Positions 1-9,116 of a stretch of DNA of 32,191 nucleotides are shown here, one piece after another. This stretch comes from Candidatus Binatia bacterium (GTDB lineage: Bacteria > Desulfobacterota > Binatia > Bin18). Position 1 is the first letter of the stretch; each line of letters opens with the position of its first letter. Location: assembly GCA_022824615.1 (NCBI GenBank), contig JAJDZM010000026.1, forward strand, positions 1-32,191. Reading direction: 5' to 3'. Under the pieces are notes generated by a model. The model ran no database searches. It saw only the letters and a program-made list of their open reading frames with translations, and was not told where the DNA came from. The translations under genes were made by a program, and so were the position numbers.

Positions 1-1217
1 CGCGAGAGCCCAGGGAACAGCCCGTAGTTTACGTTCATGGGTTGGAAATCCTTCCGCTCGGGGTCGGTGACGTATGCGACCATGGCGCCCAGCGCCGTTG
101 TGAGGGGCGGCGTCAACAATGGCCGGCCCTTGACCTGGAGGCCCGCGTTTCTTCCGGCCAGCCATCCGGCCGCGGCCGACTCCAGGTAGCCTTCCACACC
201 AATCATCTGTCCGGCAAAAAACAGGTCGTCGCGCTGCCGAAACTGTAAGGTCGGTCTGAGCAGGCGGGGTGACTCGATGAAGGTGTTGCGGTGCAGACTG
301 CCGAGACGCACGAACTCCGCGTGGGCCAGGCCGGGAATCGTGCGGAAAATACGCCGCTGCGCGGGATACGTCATCTTGGTCTGAAATCCGACCAGCCCCC
401 ACAAGGTTCCGGCCCGGTCGTCCTGCCGGAGTTGAACAACCGCGTAGGGTCGTGTGCCGCTGCGCGGGTCGGTCAGGCCGACCGGTTTCATCGGACCGTA
501 GGCTAGGGTGTCTTTGCCGCGTCGGGCCATCTCCTCGATCGGCAGACAGCCCTCGAAGTAGCGGCACTGCTCAAATGCCTTTTCCGGTACTTTTTCGGCA
601 GCCAGAATGTCGTCAACGAGTTGATAATACTCGGCCTGCGAGAGAGGACAGTTGAGATAATCATCGCCGCCGTGATCATAACGCGAGGCCCGAAATGCCA
701 CGTGCGTGTCTACTGAGTCGGCCGTCACGACAGGAGAAATGGCATCGTAGAAATACAGATACTCACGGCCAAACAGCGCCCGCAGGTATTCGGATAGGGC
801 CGGTGAGGTCAACGGGCCACTGGCAATGACCGTCGGCCCGGACGGAATGACCTGGATTTCTTCCCGTATCACTTCAACCAGATGCTGGTCCGCCAAGGCG
901 TCGGTGATGTACTGGGCAAAGACGTGACGGTCGACCGCCAGGGCCTGCCCGGCCGGAACCCGTGCCGCGTCGGCCGCGGCCATCACTAATGACCCCAGGC
1001 CGCGCATTTCTTCTTTCAGCAGACCGACCGCCGCTACCAGGGCGGCACTACGAAAAGAATTGGAACAGACCAGCTCGGCCAGTTTGTCCGTATGGTGGGC
1101 GTCGGTGGGACGAACCGGACGCATTTCGTACAGACGGGTGGCGACGCCCTGGCAGGCGAGTTGCCAGGCCGCCTCACTGCCGGCTAAGCCACCGCCAATG
1201 ACCATGACTGTCTGCAT
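1..1217 (-). CDS. trmFO: TrmFO, folate-dependent tRNA (uracil-54-C5) methyltransferase, partial
   Basis: This FAD protein makes m5U54 in the T-loop of tRNA, using methylenetetrahydrofolate as carbon donor. I translated the minus strand from the ATG at 1217. An N-terminal dinucleotide-binding motif [11 protein letters not shown] lies at about residues 7-17. The conserved stretch LVCSNSFRS carries Cys51, and a second conserved cysteine sits in [14 protein letters not shown]; the family is known to need two such cysteines. [12 protein letters not shown] near the window edge is the typical C-terminal signature. About 405 codons are visible and family members run to roughly 440, so only the last part is missing. 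The frame is open throughout. The gene starts 21 bases after the topA stop and belongs to the dprA-topA-trmFO block. Confidence 0.95.
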   Translation of the reverse strand, partial: MQTVMVIGGGLAGSEAAWQLACQGVATRLYEMRPVRPTDAHHTDKLAELVCSNSFRSAALVAAVGLLKEEMRGLGSLVMAAADAARVPAGQALAVDRHVFAQYITDALADQHLVEVIREEIQVIPSGPTVIASGPLTSPALSEYLRALFGREYLYFYDAISPVVTADSVDTHVAFRASRYDHGGDDYLNCPLSQAEYYQLVDDILAAEKVPEKAFEQCRYFEGCLPIEEMARRGKDTLAYGPMKPVGLTDPRSGTRPYAVVQLRQDDRAGTLWGLVGFQTKMTYPAQRRIFRTIPGLAHAEFVRLGSLHRNTFIESPRLLRPTLQFRQRDDLFFAGQMIGVEGYLESAAAGWLAGRNAGLQVKGRPLLTPPLTTALGAMVAYVTDPERKDFQPMNVNYGLFPGLS

Positions 1218-1238
1218 AGCGCTCGTCAGGTTTTCCCG

Positions 1239-3902
1239 TCATGCGACCTGGGACAAAGTGTCGGTCGTCGTGGCCCTGGTTACACGTGGGCGTTTTGCCC
1301 GCGCGCGCTCTCGTACCTCCCAGACGCTATTCCGATAGTGTGCGCTCCAGCCGGTAGCCTTGCCGTTCACCTCAGAGGCGACATATTGCTCACGGCTTTT
1401 ACGCGAAAATCTGATCACGGCTGGATGCCCCTGCGGGTCGGCCTCGGGCGCACTTAACAAAAAGTGAAACTTGGGGTCCAGCTTGTCAGCATGAGGCTTC
1501 AACTCAGCAACCAGGGGCGCCCGCGTCTCGCGGTTCCGGGGGAACTGGCTGGCGGCCAGAAAGATGCCGGCTGCGCCATCGCGCAGCACGTAGTAATCGT
1601 CCACGGTCCGGCACTTGAGTTCGGGCATGGGTACGGGGTCGGCCCGCGACGGAGCGGGCTGACCGTTACGCAGCAGCTTGCGCGTGTTGCCACACGTACT
1701 GTTGGCGCACCGGAAGTACTTGCCGAACCGGCCGCTTTGCAGTTGCATTTCAGCGCCGCATTTCTCACACTCCAAGACCGGTCCGTCATAGCCCTTGAGA
1801 CGGAACTCACCGGACTCTATTTGGTTCCCATCGCAGTCCGGACCGTTGCCGCATAGATGCAGCTTGCGCGTTTCGTCGATCAGATAGGAATCCATGGCGG
1901 AGTCGCAGGAGGGACAGCGCCGTTTGGCCCGCAGTCGCCGGCTTTCTCCCTCTTCATCCGCATCGATGTCAACCGCTTCCTCTCCGGGTACGAGATTCAT
2001 GGTGCGCGTACAGCGCTCAGCCGGAGGCAGCGCGTATCCCGAGCACCCCAGAAACATCCCGGTACTGGCCGTGCGCACCTGCATCGGGCGTCCGCAGGCA
2101 TCGCACCGGACCGCCGTGGTGATGGGCTGATTGGGCCGCATGCCTTCCGTGGCTCCAGCGGCTTGGAGCCGTTGAGAAAAATCCGCGTAGAAAGCATCCA
2201 GCACGCCGCGCCACTCCCGCTCTCCCAGAGCGATCTGGTCGAGTTCCTGCTCCATGTCTGCGGTAAACGAATAATTGAGCAGGTGGCTGAAATTCTCTAC
2301 CAGTCGGTCGGTCACCAGTTCGCCGATCTTCTCCGCCTGAAAGCGCCGTTTGTTGAGGCTGACATAGCCCCGTTCCTGGATAGTGGAGATGATAGCCGCA
2401 TAGGTGGACGGCCGCCCAATGCCGCGTTTCTCAAGCTCGCGCACCAGACTCGCCTCGCTATAGCGGGCGGGTGGCTTGGTAAAATGCTGCACGGTGTCGG
2501 TGTCGAGGCAGACCAGCGCGTCACCCTGGCCGAAGTCAGGCAACTCCACCTCGTCTTCCTTGCGCGAGGCCGACGGTAACACCTTGGTGAAGCCGTCAAA
2601 CTTGAGGATGCGGCCCCGGATACGCAACTCGAACGGTCCGGCCTCAGCGAGGATGGTGGTGCTGAGGTATTTGGCGCGCGTCATCTGACAGGCAATGAAC
2701 TGGCGGCGGATGAGGTCGTAGAGCCGCCGGGCATCCGCGTCCTGATTACCTAGGTCGGTCGGTTTGACCGTAAAGTCGGTCGGCCGAATCGCCTCATGCG
2801 CCTCCTGGGCAGACGCCTTGCTGGCGTAGGCGTTCGGCTTGTCCGGCAGATAGCGCGGCCCATACTCGCGCTCAATATAGACCCGTACTGTGGTCACGGA
2901 TTCGCGCGAGAGGTTGGTCGAATCGGTCCGCATATACGTAATGTGGCCAGCCTCATACAGTTGCTGCGCCAGCCGCATGGTCTTCCGTACCCCAAAGCTC
3001 AGCCGGGTAGCCGCCGACTGCTGAAGCGTGGACGTGATAAAGGGGGCGCTCGGACGGGCCTGAGTCGGTTTGTCCTCACGACTAGTGATTAAAAAATCCT
3101 GGGTGGCGAGACGGGCAGCCGCGGCTTCGGCCTGTTCGCTCCTCCCCGGACGAAAGTTCTCGCCGTTCTCCTTTATGACCTGGAAGCGATACCCCGGCTC
3201 GTCAGCGCCTTTCGCCAGCTCGGCAAAAACCTCCCAGTACTCCTCGGGCACAAAGGCACGAATCTCCCGCTCGCGCTCCACAATAAGCCGCACCGCGACC
3301 GATTGCACCCGACCGGCCGACAGGCCGCGCGCCACCTTGGCCCACAGCAGGGGCGACAGCTCAAAGCCGACGACACGGTCGAGAAAGCGCCGCGCCTGCT
3401 GCGCGTTGACGCGGTTTTCGTCAATTTCGCCGGGATGCTCAAACGCTTCCTGAATGGCGCTTTTGGTAATTTCGTTAAAGACTACCCGACGAAAGCGCTC
3501 TTGTGTCCCGCCGATGAGTTGCTTCAAATGCCAGGCAATCGCCTCGCCCTCGCGGTCACGGTCGGTCGCCAGGTACACCGCGTCCGCGTTGTGCGCCAGT
3601 TTCTTCAAGTCGGCAACGACCTTCTCTTTGCCGGGTAGCACCTGGTAACTTGCTGCCCAGTTATTGTCGGGATCGACACCCATCCGCGTGATCAGTTGAG
3701 TACGTGCGTTCTTACGGCCAGCGGCCTTTTGCGTTTTCTTTGCACGCTTGCGCGCTGGGGTCGCCCCACGCTCAGACTTGCCGCCGGTCGGCAAGTCGCG
3801 CACGTGGCCAATACTGGACTTCACAATATAGTCGCGGCCCAGGTAGCGGTTGATCGTCCGGGCTTTGGCCGGCGATTCGACTATGACGAGGTTTTTGGCC
3901 AT
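1239..3902 (-). CDS. topA: DNA topoisomerase I (type IA)
   Basis: This enzyme relaxes negative supercoils by cutting one strand through a 5'-phosphotyrosine. The 887-residue protein starts with the TOPRIM domain (VIVESPAKA, Glu9; acidic DRDREGE at about 114-120). The active-site tyrosine is Tyr323 in ITYMRTDST. The C-terminus has three cysteine clusters that look like topoisomerase zinc ribbons: C600/603/620/631, C663/666/684/690 and C712/715/732/737. A Lys/Arg-rich insert lies at about 42-66. The start is supported by GGAGG just upstream of the ATG. The gene begins 17 bases after dprA and ends 21 bases before trmFO, which suggests an operon. Confidence 0.97.
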   Translation of the reverse strand: MAKNLVIVESPAKARTINRYLGRDYIVKSSIGHVRDLPTGGKSERGATPARKRAKKTQKAAGRKNARTQLITRMGVDPDNNWAASYQVLPGKEKVVADLKKLAHNADAVYLATDRDREGEAIAWHLKQLIGGTQERFRRVVFNEITKSAIQEAFEHPGEIDENRVNAQQARRFLDRVVGFELSPLLWAKVARGLSAGRVQSVAVRLIVEREREIRAFVPEEYWEVFAELAKGADEPGYRFQVIKENGENFRPGRSEQAEAAAARLATQDFLITSREDKPTQARPSAPFITSTLQQSAATRLSFGVRKTMRLAQQLYEAGHITYMRTDSTNLSRESVTTVRVYIEREYGPRYLPDKPNAYASKASAQEAHEAIRPTDFTVKPTDLGNQDADARRLYDLIRRQFIACQMTRAKYLSTTILAEAGPFELRIRGRILKFDGFTKVLPSASRKEDEVELPDFGQGDALVCLDTDTVQHFTKPPARYSEASLVRELEKRGIGRPSTYAAIISTIQERGYVSLNKRRFQAEKIGELVTDRLVENFSHLLNYSFTADMEQELDQIALGEREWRGVLDAFYADFSQRLQAAGATEGMRPNQPITTAVRCDACGRPMQVRTASTGMFLGCSGYALPPAERCTRTMNLVPGEEAVDIDADEEGESRRLRAKRRCPSCDSAMDSYLIDETRKLHLCGNGPDCDGNQIESGEFRLKGYDGPVLECEKCGAEMQLQSGRFGKYFRCANSTCGNTRKLLRNGQPAPSRADPVPMPELKCRTVDDYYVLRDGAAGIFLAASQFPRNRETRAPLVAELKPHADKLDPKFHFLLSAPEADPQGHPAVIRFSRKSREQYVASEVNGKATGWSAHYRNSVWEVRERARAKRPRVTRATTTDTLSQVA

Positions 3903-3919
3903 ACCTACCTCCCCCCTCT

Positions 3920-5053
3920 CTACTTTCCTCTCGTAGCGGTGAAATACATGCCGGGCAGTTGAGTCACGACTCCTTTTAATTCTAACCCAAGCAGGACTTC
4001 AAGCACACGCGCTGGCTCAAGTCCACTGCCAGTGATGAGGGTATCCACATGCACCGCCTCTTCTGGAAACAATTGCAACACCATCTCCTCATCCGGCTCT
4101 AATGGAACGACCGGGACACTAGGGCCGTTTTTCTCAACTCGGTCCGTCCGCGCCAGGGCCGGAGCAATCTCACTGAGTATATCATCAATACTTTCGACAA
4201 GCTTTGCGCCCGCCTTAATCAGGCGATGCGGCCCCCGGCTTCTGCTCGCCGTGACCGGGCCAGGCACGGCAAACACCTCACGATTCTGGTCAAGCGCGCA
4301 TTGGGCGGTAATAAGCGAGCCGCTCTTTTCCGTTGCTTCCACCACAACCGTCCCCAGGCTGATGCCGCTGATGACCCGATTTCGATAGGGAAAATTCCCG
4401 GCCTCAGGCTGGCTGCCAAGAGAAAACTCCGATACCACCGCTCCGCTCGCGGCAATCTGCTCTGCCAAGGCTATATGCTCCCGCGGATACACCACGTCAA
4501 GCCCCGAGCCTAAAACCGCAATTGTTCTCCCCCCAGTTGCGAGGCTGGCCTGATGCGCTTCCGAATCGATCCCGCGTGCCAGACCACTCACCACGCAGAC
4601 CCCACAGCCGGCCAGTTCCTGGGCGAGTTCACGGGCCATTTTACGCCCGTACGTACTCGCAGTCCGCGCTCCTACGATGGCAATCGCCAGGGTATCCCGG
4701 GGCTCAACATGTCCGCGGATATAGAGGAAAGGCGGAGGGTCGTGAATCTGTCTGAGACGTTCCGGATATTCAGCATCTGTCTGGGTGACCAAGCGGGCGT
4801 TCATCCGTGCCAGTTTTTCCAACTCGGCTTCGACCTCTTCCCATTGGTCAAACGCGGCGATCTCCCGCGCAACACGGACACTCGTACCTGCCTCGGTGAG
4901 CATGGCTGGAGATGTCCGCAAAATCTCGCGCGGAGACGCAAAACGGTCCAACAACTGCCGGTAGGTCACGTTTCCGACCCCCCGTACCAGACGAAGAGCT
5001 ATCCAGTCCCCCCAGCCGTCCTGAGCCGTCTCCTGGTCCGCTGTGCGTTCCAT
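3920..5053 (-). CDS. dprA: DNA processing protein DprA/Smf
   Basis: DprA binds incoming single-stranded DNA and loads RecA during natural transformation; it is also widespread in species not known to be transformable. The 377-residue protein has an N-terminal helix-hairpin-like segment ([15 protein letters not shown]). This is followed by the Rossmann-like DprA core with IVGAR at 126-130, [13 protein letters not shown] at 155-167, [11 protein letters not shown] at about 180-190 and [10 protein letters not shown] at 221-230. A C-terminal winged-helix segment (about 310-370, [30 protein letters not shown]) completes the usual architecture. GAGGG sits nine bases before the ATG. It is the first gene of the dprA-topA-trmFO block and is divergent from argS. 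Confidence 0.96.
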   Translation of the reverse strand: MERTADQETAQDGWGDWIALRLVRGVGNVTYRQLLDRFASPREILRTSPAMLTEAGTSVRVAREIAAFDQWEEVEAELEKLARMNARLVTQTDAEYPERLRQIHDPPPFLYIRGHVEPRDTLAIAIVGARTASTYGRKMARELAQELAGCGVCVVSGLARGIDSEAHQASLATGGRTIAVLGSGLDVVYPREHIALAEQIAASGAVVSEFSLGSQPEAGNFPYRNRVISGISLGTVVVEATEKSGSLITAQCALDQNREVFAVPGPVTASRSRGPHRLIKAGAKLVESIDDILSEIAPALARTDRVEKNGPSVPVVPLEPDEEMVLQLFPEEAVHVDTLITGSGLEPARVLEVLLGLELKGVVTQLPGMYFTATRGK

Positions 5054-5208
5054 CCCTGTTCGCCCTCACCACATGCCACTGTCCGGCGCTTCGTTCGCTC
5101 CAATCTTCTGCTATGTATTCCGGGTGGTAGGTTCTTTTCAAAAATCATGGCACAAGTCAAAGGAAGGAACGAGTATCCCTAACCCCTGACCCTCAATCCC
5201 TACTATAT

Positions 5209-6927
5209 ATGCCAACAGTACAACAATTCTTGGAAGAAAAGACGACACAGGCTATTGAGGCAGCCAGTGGGACGGCCGCCCCGGCGATAGTCAAGCCCGC
5301 TGCCAATCCGAAATTCGGCGACTATCAGGCCAACGGCATCATGGCGGTTGCCAAGACCCGGAAACAAAATCCCCGCCAATTGGCCGAAGCCGTTGTGGCG
5401 CGGCTTAACCCGGATGAGATTCCTGCAAGCTGGGAGATTGCCGGACCGGGCTTTATCAACTTCCGTCTTGACCCGGACTGGCTGGGGCAGACCCTGCTGG
5501 CTATCGCCCAAGACGACCATCTCGGGGTTGACCCGGCCGCTAACCCGGAAACCATCGTCATCGACTTCAGCGCCCCCAACGTGGCCAAATCCATGCATGT
5601 CGGCCATATTCGTTCCACCATCCTGGGCGACGCCCTCACCCGGGTGTTGCGCTTTCGTGGGCACACGGTGGAGACGGACAATCATCTGGGCGACTGGGGC
5701 ACCCAGTTCGGCATGTTGATTGTCGGCTATCGTTCTTTTCTTGACCAGGCCGCGTATGAGCGGGACCCCCTGGCCGAGATGGAGCGCATCTACAAAGAGG
5801 TCCAGGCCAGATCCATAACGGATGCGGCCCTGGCGGACCGGGCGCGCGAAGAGTTGGCCAAATTGCAGCAGGGAGATGCGGCCAATACCGCCCTGTGGCG
5901 GGAATTCATGCAGGTCTCGCGCCAGGCCTTCGAGCACATCTATGCGCGCCTAAATGTGCACTTCGACCATTGGCTCGGAGAGAGCTTCTACAATCCGATG
6001 CTCGCCAATGTCGTGCAAGACCTGCGCGACAAGAAACTGGCTCGGCCAAGCGAAGGGGCCATCTGCATCTTCTACGACCAGGATACCGAGCTGGCCGAGA
6101 CCCCGTTCCTGATTCAAAAACAGGACGGCGCCTTCCTGTACGCCACGACTGATCTGGCAACGATTCAATACCGGGCCGAGACCTTTCGGCCGCAGCGCAT
6201 CATCTATGTGACGGACGGTCGTCAGCAACTTCATTTTCGGCAACTCTTTGCCGCGGCCCAAAGCTGGGGGCATCGCATGGCCCTGGAGCATGTCTGGTTC
6301 GGAACCATCCTGGGAGCGGACGGCAAGCCGATCAAGACCCGGGAGGGCCAGCCCATCAAACTCGTCGCCCTGCTGGACGAAGCCGAGGAGCGCGCGCGGG
6401 CCATTGTCCAGGAAAAAAACCCGAGTCTCTCCGCCGCAGAGCAGGCTACCGTGGCGCGCATCGTCGGGATTGGCGCGGTCAAATACGCCGACCTGATGCA
6501 AAACCGTACCGCGGATTACCGCTTCAGTTGGGATAAGCTGCTCGCCCTGGACGGCAATACCGCACCGTATCTGCAATACGCCTATGCACGGATTCGTTCG
6601 ATTTTTCGCAAAGGTGGTTTTACGGACTGGCAGCCGACTCCAGATGTACCGGTCCGACTGCTGGCCCCGGAAGAGCAGGCCCTGGCCAAGCAGATGCTTC
6701 GCTTCGGCGATGTCCTGATCGAGGTCGAGCGCTCATACAAGCCCAACCTCCTGGCCAACTTCTTGTACGAACTGGCCACACAGTTTAATCTTTTCTACCA
6801 AGCGTATTCCGTGCTCAAGGCTCCGCAGGACCGGCAGCCCACGCGGCTGTTATTATGCGACCTCACGGCCCGGTATTTGAAGACGGGCCTGGACCTGCTC
6901 GGCATTGAGACCCTGGAAGCAATGTAG
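5209..6927 (+). CDS. argS: Arginyl-tRNA synthetase
   Basis: This class Ia synthetase charges tRNA-Arg. At 572 residues it has normal family length. The N-terminal additional domain (about 1-90) is followed by the catalytic fold with FSAPNVAKSMHVGHIRST, whose HVGH at 130-133 is the HIGH signature, and TDNHLGDWGTQFG. No clean KMSK is present. The corresponding loop reads GKPIKTREGQPIKL, which is common in ArgRS enzymes. The C-terminal DALR-type anticodon-binding helices follow NTAPYLQYAYARIRSIFRKGG. There is no obvious Shine-Dalgarno site before the ATG (preceding bases CCCTACTATAT), so this start rests on homology to the family N-terminus. The gene is divergent from dprA. Confidence 0.96.
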   Translation: MPTVQQFLEEKTTQAIEAASGTAAPAIVKPAANPKFGDYQANGIMAVAKTRKQNPRQLAEAVVARLNPDEIPASWEIAGPGFINFRLDPDWLGQTLLAIAQDDHLGVDPAANPETIVIDFSAPNVAKSMHVGHIRSTILGDALTRVLRFRGHTVETDNHLGDWGTQFGMLIVGYRSFLDQAAYERDPLAEMERIYKEVQARSITDAALADRAREELAKLQQGDAANTALWREFMQVSRQAFEHIYARLNVHFDHWLGESFYNPMLANVVQDLRDKKLARPSEGAICIFYDQDTELAETPFLIQKQDGAFLYATTDLATIQYRAETFRPQRIIYVTDGRQQLHFRQLFAAAQSWGHRMALEHVWFGTILGADGKPIKTREGQPIKLVALLDEAEERARAIVQEKNPSLSAAEQATVARIVGIGAVKYADLMQNRTADYRFSWDKLLALDGNTAPYLQYAYARIRSIFRKGGFTDWQPTPDVPVRLLAPEEQALAKQMLRFGDVLIEVERSYKPNLLANFLYELATQFNLFYQAYSVLKAPQDRQPTRLLLCDLTARYLKTGLDLLGIETLEAM

Positions 6928-6954
6928 GAAGCAAAACAGTCCAAGGAGGGTCCC

Positions 6955-7779
6955 ATGGCCGAAACACGAAGGACAGAGGAGGCGGTCTCGATTGCTTACG
7001 ATATTGAAGGCAGTGGTCCGATCGTTGTTTTCCTGCACGGCATTGGCGGCAATCGACTGAATTGGACAGATCAGTTGGCCCATTTTGGCAGGCGGTTCTG
7101 TACGGTGGCCTGGGACGCGCGGGGCTATCTCGACAGCGACGACTCTCCCCAGACGCTCCGGTTCAGCGATTTTGCCGATGACCTGTGCCGTCTCCTGGAC
7201 CGGCTCAAAGCCGACCGGGCTCACCTGGTCGGACTGTCTATGGGCGGCATGATTATCCAGGACTTCTACGGGCGCTATGTCGACCGGGTCGCCACCCTCT
7301 CCCTGGTTGATACCTCGTCCGGTTTCGGCGGAGTTCCCGAGGCCGTCCGGCAAGACTTTCTCGCCCGCCGGCTTGACCCACTGGAAAACGGTCTCACCCC
7401 GGCGGACATTGCACCTGAGGTGGTCAAGGTCCTGGTTGCCGAAAGCGCAGGGCAAGCCGTGCGTGAGCGGCTGATCGCCTCCATGTCCGCGCTGCGCGCC
7501 GAGGCGTATAAACAGGCCCTGCACGCCATTGTGACAACCGATTTCCGCGCGGTCCTGCCGCAGATTGCGGTGCCGACCCTGGTGATTGTGGGGGAAGAGG
7601 ATCAGGTCACCCCGCCCTCGGCTTCGGAATTCCTGGTGAAACAGATTCCCGGTGCCTCGCTGGTGACCATCCCGGACTGCGGACATCTGTCGAATCTCGA
7701 AAAGCCTGACCGGTTTAATGCGGCCCTAGGAGCGTTTCTGGACGAACACGCCGGACGAGCTTCGACCGTCACCGGCTAA
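6955..7779 (+). CDS. Alpha/beta hydrolase, PcaD-like
   Basis: This is a 274-residue alpha/beta-hydrolase-fold protein. The oxyanion-hole motif is VVFLHGIGGN, the nucleophile elbow is GLSMGG with Ser95, the acid is Asp216 in GEEDQVTPP, and the base is His244 in PDCGHLSNLE. The pattern resembles 3-oxoadipate enol-lactonase and related esterases, but no ring-cleavage genes lie nearby, so the substrate is unknown. The start is well supported by AAGGAGGG six bases upstream of the ATG. It follows argS by 27 bases and is probably co-transcribed with it. No strong terminator is visible after it. Confidence 0.85.
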   Translation: MAETRRTEEAVSIAYDIEGSGPIVVFLHGIGGNRLNWTDQLAHFGRRFCTVAWDARGYLDSDDSPQTLRFSDFADDLCRLLDRLKADRAHLVGLSMGGMIIQDFYGRYVDRVATLSLVDTSSGFGGVPEAVRQDFLARRLDPLENGLTPADIAPEVVKVLVAESAGQAVRERLIASMSALRAEAYKQALHAIVTTDFRAVLPQIAVPTLVIVGEEDQVTPPSASEFLVKQIPGASLVTIPDCGHLSNLEKPDRFNAALGAFLDEHAGRASTVTG

Positions 7780-7909
7780 GAGCAACCGGCGCGTTTCTTC
7801 ACCATGTAAAAGGACAGAAAGAATGGGAATGTAATAAAAGTGGGTGAGAATGGGGTTTTGCCTAATAAAGAGCGATTTCAGGGTGGGGATATGAGCGTGT
7901 CCTGACAGG

Positions 7910-8064
7910 ATTTTTTCTCTTTTGGAAAAAATGGCCGTAAAATTCCCGTAAGTGCCCGATATTATTGGATCTAAATTTCTCCTTGGCTAAAAAAAGGGCC
8001 TAAAAAGAGAATTTTTTCTCTTTTTGGTGAACTATAGGGTAAAAGTTCTCATTTTTTCTCTTCC
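7910..8064 (+). repeat. Three copies of a T-rich direct repeat
   Basis: The motif ATTTTTTCTCTT is present at 7910, 8011 and 8051. The first two copies extend to a following GG (CTCTTTTGG and CTCTTTTTGG). The second and third are 40 bases apart start to start, and the first is 101 bases before the second. All lie in the same orientation as the downstream methyltransferase gene. Confidence 0.7.
8002..8025. repeat. Perfect 9-bp inverted repeat in the leader
   Basis: AAAAAGAGA (8002-8010) and TCTCTTTTT (8017-8025) are exact reverse complements separated by six bases. The second arm overlaps the middle T-rich repeat copy. It could be an operator or an RNA hairpin. It is a weak terminator candidate because the stem is nearly all A-T. 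Confidence 0.6.
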
Positions 8065-8126
8065 CGATAGACGATATGCGCACGCCTTGATATGGCCGGA
8101 GCCATCCGACAAAGGAGGTTCGCATC

Positions 8127-8219
8127 ATGCCACCAGACGCAAGCAAGACCAACACGATTGAAGGCTTCTGGGCACTGTCAATTATACCTCAAGTAAAGTA
8201 TGGAATTCCCATTGCATAG
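8127..8219 (+). CDS. 30-codon ORF with strong ribosome site; leader peptide or transposase remnant
   Basis: ATG at 8127 is preceded by AAAGGAGG at 8111-8118, one of the best Shine-Dalgarno sites in the window. The product is 30 residues and contains KTNTIEGFWAL. TNTIEGFW resembles a conserved stretch in transposases of the IS1595/ISXO2 type, so this may be a scrap of an insertion sequence. It might instead be a translated leader: its TAG (8217-8219) touches the GAGGG that serves the methyltransferase start at 8229, so translation could be coupled. The resemblance covers only about eight residues. Confidence 0.4.
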   Translation: MPPDASKTNTIEGFWALSIIPQVKYGIPIA

Positions 8220-8228
8220 AGGGCAGGT

Positions 8229-9116
8229 ATGTCGGTTCCCCCTTCGTCCGCATGCTCGGCTTTTCCGCTCTCTCGATTGCCAGCCGTCAATGTTGCCACT
8301 GTTCCCCAACGGAGTCCGCTCCGGTATCCAGGAGGGAAGACGTGGCTGATTCCGCATATTCGAGAATGGCTTGCTAACGTTCAGGCCCGCGTACTGGTTG
8401 AACCCTTTGCCGGGGGTGGCATTGTCTCCCTGACTGCCGTGATGGAGGCATTGGTTGACCAAGCGATTTTAATTGAGCGTGACCATGACGTTGCCGCCTT
8501 TTGGCATATGGTACTGGAAAATGGAGCGCCCCTTGCGGAGCGGATTCGTCATTTTACCCCCACACGGGAGTTGGTAAGCGCTCTGGAACAGTCAGGCGTG
8601 CGGTGTGTGGCTGAGCATGCGTTTCGGACCTTGGTGCTGAACCGGACAAAACGAGCCGGGATTCTTGCGCCAGGAGCATCATCCATGAGGGCCGGCGAAA
8701 ACGATAAGGGTATTGTTTCCCGGTGGTATCCCGATACGCTCGTGGCACGGTTGCAAGCTATTGGGGAATACGTCGATAAACTGACCTTTTTTGAAGGGGA
8801 TAGCATGCGTCTCCTCGAACCACTATTACGGGGATGGGGGAAAGACGCCGTCGCCTTCCTTGATCCGCCCTATACGGCAGCTGGGGGGAAAAAAGCAGGC
8901 GCACGCCTTTATGCCTATAGCACCATTGACCATGCGGCCTTGTTTGAGATGATGGCCCGCTGTAAATCAGATTTTCTCATGACGTATGATGGCGCACCGG
9001 AGATTGTGGCACTTGTCGAGAAATACCAGTTTCAAGCGGTCCGTGTGGAGATGAAAAACGCGCATCACCATCGCCTGCCTGAACTGGTGATTACGCGGGA
9101 AAGACGGTTCTCATGA
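8229..9116 (+). CDS. D12-class adenine-specific DNA methyltransferase of a type II R-M system
   Basis: This enzyme transfers a methyl group from S-adenosylmethionine to N6 of adenine and would protect the host from the adjoining endonuclease. The 295-residue protein has motif X LRYPGGKTWLI (31-41), SAM-binding motif I VEPFAGGG (57-64) and catalytic motif IV DPPY (212-215), in the order of the Dam/EcoRV-type D12 family. The first roughly 28 residues have no matching motif. GAGGG lies five bases before the ATG at 8229, but an internal start before SPLRYPGGK is possible. The stop overlaps the endonuclease start in ATGA, so the two are translationally coupled. No controller (C) protein gene is visible. 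Confidence 0.9.
   Translation: MSVPPSSACSAFPLSRLPAVNVATVPQRSPLRYPGGKTWLIPHIREWLANVQARVLVEPFAGGGIVSLTAVMEALVDQAILIERDHDVAAFWHMVLENGAPLAERIRHFTPTRELVSALEQSGVRCVAEHAFRTLVLNRTKRAGILAPGASSMRAGENDKGIVSRWYPDTLVARLQAIGEYVDKLTFFEGDSMRLLEPLLRGWGKDAVAFLDPPYTAAGGKKAGARLYAYSTIDHAALFEMMARCKSDFLMTYDGAPEIVALVEKYQFQAVRVEMKNAHHHRLPELVITRERRFS

Larger units (their letters stand above)
7780..8126. other. AT-rich repeat-bearing region before the restriction-modification genes
   Basis: No convincing gene lies here. The stretch is visibly richer in A and T than its neighbours and holds short repeated tracts. ATTTTTTCTCTT occurs at 7910-7921, 8011-8022 and 8051-8062. An imperfect direct repeat GCCTAATAAAGAGCGATTT / GCCTAAAAAGAGAATTTT lies at 7860-7878 and 7998-8015. 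The position, directly upstream of the restriction-modification genes, suits a promoter or regulatory leader, or the edge of an acquired segment. I see no tRNA. Confidence 0.6.

Noticed and set aside
1857-2579. A 240-codon open frame on the plus strand opposite topA
   Set aside because: It is antisense to well-conserved topA sequence, has no recognisable domain, and GC-rich codons leave the opposite strand open by chance.
4553-5182. A 209-codon plus-strand frame opposite dprA
   Set aside because: It is a shadow of dprA; the DprA motifs on the minus strand decide the coding strand.
6300-6375. ArgRS inactivated by lack of KMSK
   Set aside because: Many functional ArgRS enzymes lack a canonical KMSK; the rest of the protein is full length and intact.
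7780-8228. CRISPR array or tRNA gene in the repeat-bearing gap
   Set aside because: Only three short T-rich copies with unequal spacing are present, with no spacer/repeat regularity and no cloverleaf.
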